Positions 15,185 to 23,385 of a DNA stretch of 64,000 nt are shown here, piece after piece. Origin of the DNA: JAFGRU01 sp016934985 (GTDB taxonomy: Bacteria > Desulfobacterota > Desulfuromonadia > Desulfuromonadales > JAAYDE01); contig CAXXJQ010000003.1 in NCBI GenBank assembly GCA_963665045.2, forward strand, positions 434,001 to 498,000, written 5' to 3'. The notes under the pieces were generated by a model. That model was not told the DNA's origin and ran no database searches. It saw only the letters and a list, made by a program, of their open reading frames with translations. The translations under genes and the position numbers were made by a program. How positions within the stretch are numbered: the stretch's first letter is position 1; each line of letters begins with the position of its first letter.

Positions 15185-17251
15185 CTAAATGAACCCAAAC
15201 CTTTCCAGGTCTTCTTTGGGCGCTTCGCTGAAATGGGAAAACTCCATAGTAAAAGTTCCCCGCCCTTTGGTGGCACTTCGGAGTTCGGTCATGTAGCCGA
15301 ACATTTCCGATAAGGGTACCTGTGCTTTTATCAGTTCCGAATCTCCTCGCGATTCGAAACCTTCAACCCGCCCTCTTTTCTGCTGCAGAGATGACATGAC
15401 TTTGCCGGCGTATTCGGACGGTGTAACAATTTCCAGGGACATGATCGGCTCCAACAGGGTCGGCGAAGCTTTAGAAGCAGCAGTGGAAAATCCTTTTTGG
15501 GCGGCAGCCATGAGTCCGACATCGGTGGTGAAGCCTGAAACTGCCGGGGCTTCCATAATAGTAATTTCGACGTCGGTCAACGGATAGCCCGATCTGATTC
15601 CGGCTTCGCAACTTCTTTCAAAGCTGGTTTTCAAAGAGGTGCAAAATTCTTCTGATATTTCGATCTTTTCGTTTTCTGCCAGCTTAACCTGAACCCCGGA
15701 ACCCCGCTCCAGCGGCTTTAATTGAAACAGGATCTCGCCGCCTTGAGCTTTTCCCTCAATGTCGATCTGAAATTTCTCATGATGCTTGACCGGTTTCTGA
15801 ATGGTCTCCCGATAAACGACCTGTGGCCGTCCTGTTTTCAAGGGAATGCCGAATTCCTTTTCCAGGCGATTGGTGACGACTTCCAGGTGCAACTCTCCCA
15901 TGCCGCTGAGGATAGTCTGACCAGTTTCTTCATCTTCCTTGACCTTGAAAGTCGGGTCTTCCCATTGGAGTTTTTCAAGGGAGGGGAGCAGCTTCTCCCG
16001 GTCTTCCACGCCACGGGTTTCGACGGCAATGGAGACAACCGGCGCGGGAATGTTGAGTCCGGCAAGAATGAGGGGAAAGTCCGGAGCGCATAGGGTATCA
16101 CCTGTTAATGCCTCTTTGAGGCCTGTTGCCGTAACGATATCACCGGCAAAGACTTCCTGAAGGCGCTCTCTTTTATGGGAGTGCATGCGGAAAAGGCGTG
16201 CCGCCTTTTCCGTAACCTGGCGAGAGCAATTGAGAATGTTTTCCCCAACCTTCAAGGTCCCGGAATAGAGGCGCAGGTAGGTCAATTTCCGACCTTCATC
16301 GGAGAGAACTTTAAACGCCATGGCGCAAAAAGGCCCTTTTGGATCGCAGGGCAGGGTAATCACCTCATCTGTTTTTGGGTTGCGGGCTTCGACTGCCGCT
16401 GTTTCTAGAGGCGAAGGGAGGAAAGTCCCGACTCCATCCATAAGGGGTTGAATCCCTTTGTTGCGAAGGGCCGCCCCAAGAAAAACCGGCTGGATTTGAC
16501 AGGCCAGCACCCCTTTTCTCAGGGCACTTTCAAGCCGTTCTTTTTCAATGGTCAGGCCTTCAAGGAAATCATTGAGAATGGAATCATCAAAATCAGCAGC
16601 GGTTTCAATGATTTTTTCCCGTGCCTCCTGAACATCCACCAAAAACTGTTCCGGTATGGGGTTGGCCATGGGGAGATCGCCTTCGCCAGGCTCAGGAAAG
16701 GTGAGAGCCTTTTCCGACAGCAGGTCGATGACTCCTGAAAAGTCGCTTTCATTGCCTATTGGAATTTGCAGAAGGATGGGACGGGCCTGGAGGCGTTCTT
16801 CCAGCTGGCTAAGGACCATTTTGTAATCGGCGCCGATGCGGTCCATTTTATTGATCAGACAAATGCGGGGGACGTGGTAGCGGTCAGCCTGGTGCCAGAC
16901 AGATTCACTTTGAGGCTGAACTCCTTCCACCGCGCTGAAGATTGCGACAGCCCCGTCCAGTACCCTTAAAGAGCGTTCCACTTCAATGGTGAAATCAATG
17001 TGTCCCGGGGTATCGATCAGGTTGATCCAGAACTTTCCCCATTGGCAGGTGGTATTGCTGGCGGTTATGGTGATGCCGCGCTGTTGTTCCTGCTCCATCC
17101 AGTCCATGGTTGCCGTGCCTTCATGGACCTCGCCGATTTTGTGGATTTTTCCACTGAAGTAGAGAATTCGCTCTGAAACGGTTGTCTTTCCGGCATCAAT
17201 GTGGGATATGATGCCGATATTCCGAATGGAGGTCAGGGGTGGTGAACTCAT
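15185..17251 (-). CDS. fusA: Elongation factor G (stand-alone copy)
   Basis: A full-length 688-residue translational GTPase. Near the N-terminus are G1 HIDAGKTT, switch I GITITAS, G3 DTPGHIDF and G4 NKMDR; the domain II, III, IV and V landmarks follow (CRQVTEKAARL, ILSGMGELHLEV, SEYAGKVMSSLQQKRGR). It catalyses ribosome translocation and, with RRF, ribosome recycling. The gene stands alone on the - strand with its own AGAGGA ribosome site, not in a str operon with rpsL, rpsG and tuf. Many Desulfuromonadia carry two EF-G genes and a stand-alone one is often the second, specialised copy; the symbol is by family, not by proven orthology. Confidence 0.9.
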   Translation of the reverse strand: MSSPPLTSIRNIGIISHIDAGKTTVSERILYFSGKIHKIGEVHEGTATMDWMEQEQQRGITITASNTTCQWGKFWINLIDTPGHIDFTIEVERSLRVLDGAVAIFSAVEGVQPQSESVWHQADRYHVPRICLINKMDRIGADYKMVLSQLEERLQARPILLQIPIGNESDFSGVIDLLSEKALTFPEPGEGDLPMANPIPEQFLVDVQEAREKIIETAADFDDSILNDFLEGLTIEKERLESALRKGVLACQIQPVFLGAALRNKGIQPLMDGVGTFLPSPLETAAVEARNPKTDEVITLPCDPKGPFCAMAFKVLSDEGRKLTYLRLYSGTLKVGENILNCSRQVTEKAARLFRMHSHKRERLQEVFAGDIVTATGLKEALTGDTLCAPDFPLILAGLNIPAPVVSIAVETRGVEDREKLLPSLEKLQWEDPTFKVKEDEETGQTILSGMGELHLEVVTNRLEKEFGIPLKTGRPQVVYRETIQKPVKHHEKFQIDIEGKAQGGEILFQLKPLERGSGVQVKLAENEKIEISEEFCTSLKTSFERSCEAGIRSGYPLTDVEITIMEAPAVSGFTTDVGLMAAAQKGFSTAASKASPTLLEPIMSLEIVTPSEYAGKVMSSLQQKRGRVEGFESRGDSELIKAQVPLSEMFGYMTELRSATKGRGTFTMEFSHFSEAPKEDLERFGFI

Positions 17252-17612
17252 AACCGGTCCTCTCTGGATTAATTCAGCCTGCGGTTCCCGGGTTTAATAC
17301 TGTTCATTTATGTCAGGGCCGCACGGGGCACTAGTATAACGGATTGAAAATTCAAGGCAAGAAGGAATTATCCTGAACCCGCAGGATGTAGTATGTAAAA
17401 GAGAGTATAGTTTGTTTGGCTTTAATGAGGGGTTTGAAATCCGATGGCTGCCTTGGGGTTCTTTGCCAGTTATAGTTTTTTTGACAAATCAATGACGTTC
17501 ATTTGTCTCAATCTTGTAGTTGCAATTAAAATATAGTAAAGTCAATATTTAAGATGACTAAACTCGGCTAATTGGAGCACAAATAATCGCAATCAATTTT
17601 TGTTGAGATGGG
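17252..17612. other. Divergent intergenic region between EF-G and the sigma-54 activator gene
   Basis: 361 bases separating two divergently transcribed genes, so it must hold promoters for both. I see a small hairpin ATCCTG/CAGGAT (17371-17388), two TATAGT sequences (17471 and 17532) without well-spaced -35 partners, and the palindrome described separately. No open frame of note is present. Confidence 0.5.
17483..17507. promoter_or_regulatory. 25-base palindrome, candidate operator
   Basis: Arms GACAAAT (17483-17489) and ATTTGTC (17501-17507) match perfectly, and several inner positions (AA/TT and the central GAC) also pair. It lies about 105 bases before the sigma-54 activator gene. Such a dyad suits a dimeric regulator; autoregulation by the activator is a possible reading but is not shown. 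Confidence 0.5.
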
Positions 17613-19058
17613 ATGATGACTAAAATGGCATCTTTGCGAACTATATTGCTGGTGGACGGCAACCGTCATGAGAGAGAGAGGGTGGCCATTCCCCTGCGCA
17701 AGGAAATTGACTGTATTGTTCTGGAGGCGGATACGCCGGAAGAAGCGTTGGAAATTATCGAAAAGGAAAAAGTATCCTTGCTGTTGACGGACGTTTCCCT
17801 GCCCGGCAAAGATGGGTTGGAACTGATCAAGAATGTTCAGAAAATAGACCCCGAAGTGGTCCCAATGGCAATAGTCCCACTTAACAATCGGGAGATGGAA
17901 GTAGAAGTTCTGAAAATGGGAGCCTTTTTTTATATCCATACACCGTATGATTTTTCTGAAGCGGTTATTGCCGCTTCCAGGGCTCTGACTTTTTATGACT
18001 TCCGAGCCCACGGTGAGCCTCGTGGGGCCCAGGTTCGAAAAAAGGACGGTTTCTTTGGAATTATCGGCGGTTCACCGCCTATCGAAAGCCTATTCAGGGT
18101 CGTGGAAAAAGTCGCCGCCGATGGAGAAAGTACGGTGATCATTTATGGCGAGAGTGGTACGGGGAAAGAACTTTTTTCTCGCGCCATTCATGGTTTAAGC
18201 CCCCGCAAGGGCAAAAACCTGGTGCCTGTCAACTGTGCTGCTATCCCTGATGAACTTCTCGAAAGTGAACTTTTTGGTTATGTCAAGGGTGCATTTACAG
18301 GCGCCAGCCAGTCCAAGATCGGTCGTATCCAGTATGCTGACGGTGGAACCCTTTTCCTTGACGAGATTGGAGATATGAAACCCAACCTCCAAGCAAAGCT
18401 ACTTAGAGTGCTGCAGGAAAAAGAGTTTGAGCCCGTTGGCGGGGTGAAGCCCATTCCGGTTGATGTGCGTGTTGTTGCGGCAACTCATCGTGATTTGGAA
18501 AAGCTGGTTGAAGACGGAAAGTTTCGAGAGGACCTTTATTACCGGCTGAATGTTGTTCCAATCACCATCCCACCCTTGCGGGAAAGAAAGGAAGATATTC
18601 CCCTCCTCATTGAACAGTTTGTGCAGTATTTTGGGCGAAATAAAAATTATGGCCCCACGGAGTTCGCCCAGGAAACAGTCCGGGTATTGACCGAATATCC
18701 TTGGCCGGGCAATGTTCGGGAATTGAAAAACTTGGTTCAGAGGATGATTGTTTTACATGGAGGCAGTCGCATTGGTCTTGGCGAATTACCATCAAGATAT
18801 TGTGGCGAGGCTGATTTTGAAGAAGAGGTTACGGAAATAAAAGTTTCTTCTCCAGCGCCCGATTCTGAAAATTGGAATGGTGGTAAAATTGATTTCAATA
18901 CGCTGGTAAGCAGTTTCGAGGATCGTTTGATTTTGCAGGCCCTGACCCGGACCAATGGTAATAAAAAGGAAGCTGCCGAACTTCTGAATCTCAAGAGAAC
19001 GACTTTGCTGGAAAAAATTAAGAAAAAAGGGATTGAAGAAAACAACCCAAGCTCATGA
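17613..19058 (+). CDS. Sigma-54-dependent activator with degenerate receiver (FleQ/FgrM-like flagellar regulator)
   Basis: 481 residues in NtrC order. The receiver (1-125) keeps the phosphoacceptor position (LLLTDVSLPG, D60), but the acidic pair is reduced to VDG (D15-G16), the Ser/Thr site is replaced (MAIVPLNN) and the conserved Lys is Thr (YIHTPYD, T110), so phosphorylation is doubtful. The AAA+ domain is intact: Walker A GESGTGKE (179-186), GAFTGA (226-231, the sigma-54 contact), GGTLFLDEIGD and the arginine-finger region FREDLYYRLNV. A Fis-type helix-turn-helix ends the protein (NGNKKEAAELLNLKRTTLLEK). Located beside the chemotaxis and flagellar operons with sigma-54 promoters, it is a good candidate for their master regulator. 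It converges with the next gene, overlapping by six bases. Confidence 0.85.
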   Translation: MMTKMASLRTILLVDGNRHERERVAIPLRKEIDCIVLEADTPEEALEIIEKEKVSLLLTDVSLPGKDGLELIKNVQKIDPEVVPMAIVPLNNREMEVEVLKMGAFFYIHTPYDFSEAVIAASRALTFYDFRAHGEPRGAQVRKKDGFFGIIGGSPPIESLFRVVEKVAADGESTVIIYGESGTGKELFSRAIHGLSPRKGKNLVPVNCAAIPDELLESELFGYVKGAFTGASQSKIGRIQYADGGTLFLDEIGDMKPNLQAKLLRVLQEKEFEPVGGVKPIPVDVRVVAATHRDLEKLVEDGKFREDLYYRLNVVPITIPPLRERKEDIPLLIEQFVQYFGRNKNYGPTEFAQETVRVLTEYPWPGNVRELKNLVQRMIVLHGGSRIGLGELPSRYCGEADFEEEVTEIKVSSPAPDSENWNGGKIDFNTLVSSFEDRLILQALTRTNGNKKEAAELLNLKRTTLLEKIKKKGIEENNPSS

Positions 19059-20207
19059 GGCCTTTTCCAAGTTTTCCGATGAAGGAATGAGATGCATGTG
19101 GTTTTTTACCTTTTCCTGAATTTCCTCAACTGTTGATGGTGTCATCAGGACGTCGCAACTTCCGTATTTAACTGCTTGAAGAACCGTGCTTCGGGTCCAC
19201 TTGGGGCCGGCGGCAATTATCGGTATTTGTGGGGCAGCCGCTGATTTGATCTTGATCACCGTAGCGAAACCCTGATCATTGACTTCCTTCATGATCAAGA
19301 ACACGCCTTTGACCAGCCTGGTCTGGAATATCTCCTTGATATCTTCGTGAAAATCTTTACAGATGCATTCACAAGCCTGAGGCTCCAAAGACTCTAAAAA
19401 TATTTGAGAGTCTTCCGGGGCGTTGGATAGGATCAGAACGACTTCATCTCCCGGAGCCGCATCCGTTGGGTCTTTCTGAATTTCCTGCGGGTTGTCACCT
19501 CTCGCTGCTTCGGGGTCTGTCTGGCTTTCCGGTTGGTTGCCTTCTTCCTCGGCAGCGGATTTCCCAGCTTTAGGAAGGGTGTTTGCTTTCTTGTCCCGGG
19601 CGTCTGGTTTTGCCTCTTCGGCAGCCGGTTCAACTGCTGTTTCGAGCCCCAATAGATTTGTCGGAATGACAATGTGAAAAGGCTTCAGATCTTTGCCGTC
19701 CTTTTTAAATGAAAAGGCGGCAAGAAAAAGATCCTGCTCCGGGAACGGCTCGTCCGATGTGACATCAAGCTTGTTTTTATTCAGGGGCTCAAGATTTGTT
19801 TTGATGAAATGAAGCTCACCCCTGTAGTCTTCTTCAAATGAAGTTGACAGAGCACCGCTGATGATATTGGCAATTTCGCCGAAGGCATCGTTTTCTTCGG
19901 TGCCGAATATTTCCCTGGAAATACGTTCCTGGATCTCGTTGGTCGGGAGCATAACGAGAATGCCGGCCAGAAGAATAGCATCCTTCAGTTCGGAAAAGAG
20001 GTAGCACTCGCCATTTTGATCGCCGTTGACGTCGAAGCGGGTCAGAACCGTTTTTTTGCCGATTAATTCAAAGAAATCTCTTTTGGAGACAATATTTGTC
20101 TCCAAAAGAGAAACGTTCAGTTCGGCGTCGACAAGAAGACCTACTTCTTCCTCGATCTTTTCGCCTACGGTCTCGAGTACGGACGTTAGATTTACCAGCT
20201 TATCCAT
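19053..20207 (-). CDS. CheC/CheX-like phosphatase domain fused to a pseudo-receiver
   Basis: 384 residues, last gene of the chemotaxis operon. The N-terminal 185 residues look like a CheC/CheX/FliY-type domain with one clear active-site helix, DAFGEIANIISGAL, carrying the E-x-x-N pair (E111, N114) that dephosphorylates CheY-P. A low-complexity, charged linker (about 190-253) leads to a receiver-like domain (255-372), VVLILSNAPEDSQIFLESL and so on. This has the alternating hydrophobic strands of a CheY fold, but lacks the acidic pair, the phospho-Asp (GVFLIMKEVND) and the Lys (VLMTPSTVEE), so it should not be phosphorylated. It may dock CheY or bind a partner. I know no named family with this combination. 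Confidence 0.6.
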   Translation of the reverse strand: MDKLVNLTSVLETVGEKIEEEVGLLVDAELNVSLLETNIVSKRDFFELIGKKTVLTRFDVNGDQNGECYLFSELKDAILLAGILVMLPTNEIQERISREIFGTEENDAFGEIANIISGALSTSFEEDYRGELHFIKTNLEPLNKNKLDVTSDEPFPEQDLFLAAFSFKKDGKDLKPFHIVIPTNLLGLETAVEPAAEEAKPDARDKKANTLPKAGKSAAEEEGNQPESQTDPEAARGDNPQEIQKDPTDAAPGDEVVLILSNAPEDSQIFLESLEPQACECICKDFHEDIKEIFQTRLVKGVFLIMKEVNDQGFATVIKIKSAAAPQIPIIAAGPKWTRSTVLQAVKYGSCDVLMTPSTVEEIQEKVKNHMHLIPSSENLEKAS

Positions 20208-20276
20208 GTGCCTGTCCGGAGGTTTTCCATCTCCATTTGAAGTAGCGATTCAAAAGGGAATCGCTTTCAGACGGAC

Positions 20277-20738
20277 CTAATTATGTTTTTCGAAATTGAA
20301 CTGCACTGAAAATTCCCCGATATCGGTGGAAAAGGGAACGATCAGATGTTCTCCCGTGTTTTTTATATCAAGAGAATAATGGTCCCCAGTTACGGCGGAT
20401 GGAACGGACAGCTCAATATCCTTACCGTTGTTGCTGAGGGCTGTTTTCATGTTTCCGGCCAGCATGTTGGCCATTTCTCCCATTGCGTCCAGAACGTCCT
20501 CATCGACCTCTTCCACGTCCATAAAGAGCATTTGGCTGGTGATTTTTTTCGCCACCTCGATGGAAGCATGAATAGCAAGAGCCCCCTTGTAAAGTCCGGT
20601 CATACCTACCATACCGGATACCGTGTGGGTGTGGGCGTTGGAAAATTCATGCAGGGGCTCTCCAGGGACAACCTCAAGCGAAAGCATGCTCAGGAAGACT
20701 TCCTGGGTAATATCGGAAAGATGCTGTTTAAGTTCCAA
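20277..20738 (-). CDS. cheX: CheX-type CheY-P phosphatase
   Basis: 153 residues, the usual size of CheX. The active-site helix AMGEMANMLAGN carries the conserved Glu and Asn (E88, N91) that position water on phospho-CheY. The preceding GLYKGALAIHASIEVAKKI and the following strand region are typical of the dimeric CheX fold. The start is TTG, supported by an AGAGGAG ribosome site about seven bases upstream; no ATG is suitably placed. It follows the cheY gene by 13 bases, so the phosphatase and its probable substrate are co-expressed. Confidence 0.88.
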   Translation of the reverse strand: MELKQHLSDITQEVFLSMLSLEVVPGEPLHEFSNAHTHTVSGMVGMTGLYKGALAIHASIEVAKKITSQMLFMDVEEVDEDVLDAMGEMANMLAGNMKTALSNNGKDIELSVPSAVTGDHYSLDIKNTGEHLIVPFSTDIGEFSVQFNFEKHN

Positions 20739-20751
20739 AGGATTGCTCCTC

Positions 20752-21123
20752 TCAGATTAAACCGCCAAGTATGCTCTGAACTTGGTCAGGGGTGAATGGT
20801 TTTTTAATGCTGCCTTTGGCGCCAAGGCTGACGGCCTCGTTGATGATATCGTTGCCTGACTCCGTTGTGATCATCACCACGGGGATATCCTTGATGGCAT
20901 CATTAGCTGCTTTCTGCTTCAGAAATTCAATACCGTTCATATTCGGCATGTTGATATCGCTCAAAATGATGTCCGGTTTTTCCTGATTCAGCATATCCAG
21001 AGCAATCTGTCCGTCTCCGGCTTCGAGGATGGTCTCAAACTCAAGGCCGGCCTGTCTTAGGGAACGAGAAATAATTTTTCTCATTGTGTTCGAATCATCG
21101 ATAATCAATACTTTTTTTCCCAT
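20752..21123 (-). CDS. cheY: Chemotaxis response regulator CheY
   Basis: A single 123-residue receiver. All catalytic positions are present: acidic pair D9-D10 (LIIDDS), phosphoacceptor D56 (ILSDINMPNMNG), Thr in VVMITTESG and Lys K108 (SIKKPF). No output domain follows. When phosphorylated by CheA it would bind the flagellar switch (FliM/FliN). A strong GGAGG ribosome site precedes the ATG. Of the two small receivers in the operon, this one sits beside cheX and has the more CheY-like sequence. Confidence 0.93.
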   Translation of the reverse strand: MGKKVLIIDDSNTMRKIISRSLRQAGLEFETILEAGDGQIALDMLNQEKPDIILSDINMPNMNGIEFLKQKAANDAIKDIPVVMITTESGNDIINEAVSLGAKGSIKKPFTPDQVQSILGGLI

Positions 21124-21170
21124 TGTTACCTCCAGCTTTTTGATGAATAAATTGTTATTTCAGCAAGGGG

Positions 21171-21629
21171 TCAGCAAGGGGTGTTTTCCCCTGTAAAGCC
21201 CACTAAAAATAGCATCTCCTGCATTTCGAAAAAATATTTTTGCATGGTTTCATCTGGTTTCGCCTGCATTTCTTCTACAGGCTGGGGAAGGCCCAGAGAA
21301 AACAGTTGGTCTTCAGGGAGGGCTTCCTGCATGATTTTGCCGGCAATGGTATTGAGAAGTTCCGCCAAAGTATCTTGCAGGATTTGTTGGTCTATTTCAT
21401 CGGTTTCCATGACGTAAACATTTTCCGCAATAACGGTCAGCAGATTTTTGGGCATAAACAGCCAAAATACACCTTCGATAGGTTCCGTAACAGGTAAAAG
21501 CACTCCCTGCGGTTCCAACAAAACCGGTTCTTGATCTTCCTGCGGGTGGTGAAGGACTTCCATAAAAGTCATATTCTCAAATGTTTCAACAACTGCGGAC
21601 TGAATTGCCTGATCAAAATTTTCCGACAT
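21171..21629 (-). CDS. Second CheX-like phosphatase
   Basis: 152 residues with one phosphatase helix, DTLAELLNTIAGKIM, carrying the Glu and Asn (E90, N93) of the CheC/CheX/FliY family. The flanking strand (VFWLFMPKNLLTVIAENVY) matches the first half of a CheX domain. The C-terminal part is short and acidic, with no second helix motif. It is the second of three members of this family in the operon and lies next to a second receiver gene, which suggests that each phosphatase has its own partner. Substrate unproven. Confidence 0.75.
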   Translation of the reverse strand: MSENFDQAIQSAVVETFENMTFMEVLHHPQEDQEPVLLEPQGVLLPVTEPIEGVFWLFMPKNLLTVIAENVYVMETDEIDQQILQDTLAELLNTIAGKIMQEALPEDQLFSLGLPQPVEEMQAKPDETMQKYFFEMQEMLFLVGFTGENTPC

Positions 21630-21639
21630 TTTCTTCCCT

Positions 21640-22014
21640 TTATTCGCTGATGAGATCTTCGAGTGTGTCTAACAGATCCGCGGGAGTAACCGGTTTAGTT
21701 AGAACGGCCAACGCTCCCAGAGAAAGCAGCTCTTTTTCTTTTGCCGGGTTGCCGACGCTGGTTATGACCAAAACCGGAATGTCCGTTGTTTTCGGACTGG
21801 CTTTAATTCGCCTCAATAAATCCTGACCATCCATCTCCGGCATATTGAGATCGGTAATCAGGAGGTCGAAAGCTCCCTTTTTTATCAATTCCAAGGCCTC
21901 GGCTCCATTGGCAGCCTCTGTTACGGAGACCTCCTCCAAGCCTATGATCTCAAGACATTTCTTGATGAAAAGCCTGGCCGTACGTGAATCATCAGCTATC
22001 AGAATGTGTTGCAT
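21640..22014 (-). CDS. Single-domain response regulator (second receiver)
   Basis: 124 residues with a complete receiver: acidic pair D8-D9 (LIADDSRTAR), phosphoacceptor D55 (LLITDLNMPEMDG), Thr85 (LVITSVG) and Lys107 (VLTKPV). It has no output domain. It is separated from the HDOD gene by one base and lies ten bases before the second CheX-like gene. It could be a phosphate sink or a second CheY, or could act on the HDOD protein. Confidence 0.88.
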   Translation of the reverse strand: MQHILIADDSRTARLFIKKCLEIIGLEEVSVTEAANGAEALELIKKGAFDLLITDLNMPEMDGQDLLRRIKASPKTTDIPVLVITSVGNPAKEKELLSLGALAVLTKPVTPADLLDTLEDLISE

Positions 22015-22015
22015 C

Positions 22016-22888
22016 TTAATTCTCCTCTTTCCCGGCTAAAGACTCTAAGGCCGGGCGGAAGGCCGTCTCCGTATCAGAGATTATTTTTGTAAGTTCATTC
22101 GACGAAAAATTGAAAAAGTTTTCGTAATGACTGTCCAGTGTATATTGGAGGCTGTCGCTTCCAGTGGAATATCCGCTCATCATTGCAATAATGTCGCCCA
22201 GATGAACCGCATATACCAGTGGCTGGAATTCTTCGATGGCTTCGGAGGGGTTATGATGAAAGCGGATCGCAGCGGCAATGGGAGCAGGAAGTTGCCAGTA
22301 CTTGGCAAGTTGGTAGCCGACTTCGGCATGTTCCACCCCCGAAACCAGCTTTTCAGCGGCCAAGTAATCTTTTGCCTCGCCGTGATCCAATGCATCAATG
22401 GTAGTTTTAGATGCATTCTCCAGCAATTTCGACAACACCGGCTTGCCGATATCGTGCAACAACCCGGCGGTAAAGGCCAGATCGGCTTCCATTCCATTCT
22501 TTGCGTATCTGGCCACTTCCTTAGCCGCGAAAGCCGTGAACAGGTCGTGTTTCCAAAGATCCCCGGCCGGGCTCTCATAACCCTCAAGGGGCTGGTTAAG
22601 TATTTTGCCGCAGCTCTCAGTAACGGCAATACCAACAATCATTTTTTCACCAAGGTACGAGACCGCTCTATCGATGGAGTTGATGGGCACCAAAGGGCAG
22701 AATGCTGCGGAGTTGACGATACGCAGGGTTCTGGCCGTAAGAGCGCTATCTAATTTGACGAGGTCAATTACGTCTTGGAGACAGTGGTCCGGATTCGAGT
22801 TTATTTCCAGTAACCGCATGGTATTCGCTGAAGGAAGCGAAATCTTCTGAATCTCTTTTTGGACGAATTGTTCCTGGCTTGACGTCAT
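22016..22888 (-). CDS. HDOD domain protein
   Basis: 290 residues from ATG 22888, which has a GAGGA ribosome site six bases upstream (an in-frame TTG at 22909 would overlap cheD). The HDOD domain covers most of the protein: KISLPSANTMRLLEINSNPD, KLDSALTARTLRIVNSAAF, IDRAVSYLGEKMIVGIAV and the central HDIGK (145-149), followed by EHAEVGYQLAKYWQLP. HDOD proteins are HD-like domains that usually act in signalling rather than catalysis, although here the HD motif is kept. Their place in chemotaxis operons is common in this group of bacteria; the ligand or partner is unknown. Confidence 0.85.
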   Translation of the reverse strand: MTSSQEQFVQKEIQKISLPSANTMRLLEINSNPDHCLQDVIDLVKLDSALTARTLRIVNSAAFCPLVPINSIDRAVSYLGEKMIVGIAVTESCGKILNQPLEGYESPAGDLWKHDLFTAFAAKEVARYAKNGMEADLAFTAGLLHDIGKPVLSKLLENASKTTIDALDHGEAKDYLAAEKLVSGVEHAEVGYQLAKYWQLPAPIAAAIRFHHNPSEAIEEFQPLVYAVHLGDIIAMMSGYSTGSDSLQYTLDSHYENFFNFSSNELTKIISDTETAFRPALESLAGKEEN

Positions 22889-22896
22889 AGGAATCC

Positions 22897-23385
22897 TCAC
22901 AAAGTCCAATTGCCTCTTCCAGCGGAAAAAATTTTCACTTCTCCGTTAGAGACATTGATGGAAACGGTTCTGCTTATTGTGCCACCGACTTCTTCCGCTA
23001 CGGCACCCAGTCCATGAGCCCAGAGGATCTTTTTAATGGCAAGCAAATTTCGTTTTCCGATGTTGAAAATCTCGTTTTTATCCATGATGGAAGCTCCCCC
23101 GACCAGTTTGACCCGTACCCCTTTTCCTTTGGTCGGTCCCCCTATTTTTGCGAGGGCGTTAAGCAGTTGGGGCAGGCCCGAGTCGGCAAAAAATCCGGGT
23201 TTTTCTTTTGCCCTGGCGGGATTGACTTTTGATTCCGGCAAGGCAATGTGGATCATTCCAGCAGCCTGAATTGTGGGGCAATAAAGGATGACCGCAACAC
23301 AGGAGCCCAAGGCATAGGTTTTAATGCATGTTGACGGGTCTTTAGATACGCCGAAATCCCCGATCCCCAAAACAAGATCACTCAT
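22897..23385 (-). CDS. cheD: Chemoreceptor glutamine deamidase CheD
   Basis: 162 residues. The catalytic Cys lies in TYALGSCVAVIL (C29) and the His in GMIHIALPES (H46). GGASIMDKNEIFNIGKRN and GGTISRTVSINVSNGEV are further family landmarks. CheD deamidates selected glutamines of chemoreceptors and, in organisms with CheC, also binds and activates that phosphatase. Its ATG shares a base with the cheB stop (TAATG), so translation is coupled. The receptor encoded in the same operon is the likely substrate. Confidence 0.93.
   Translation of the reverse strand: MSDLVLGIGDFGVSKDPSTCIKTYALGSCVAVILYCPTIQAAGMIHIALPESKVNPARAKEKPGFFADSGLPQLLNALAKIGGPTKGKGVRVKLVGGASIMDKNEIFNIGKRNLLAIKKILWAHGLGAVAEEVGGTISRTVSINVSNGEVKIFSAGRGNWTL

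Noticed and set aside
22127..22753. 208-residue + strand frame over the HDOD gene
   Set aside because: Antisense shadow of a gene with clear HDOD motifs.
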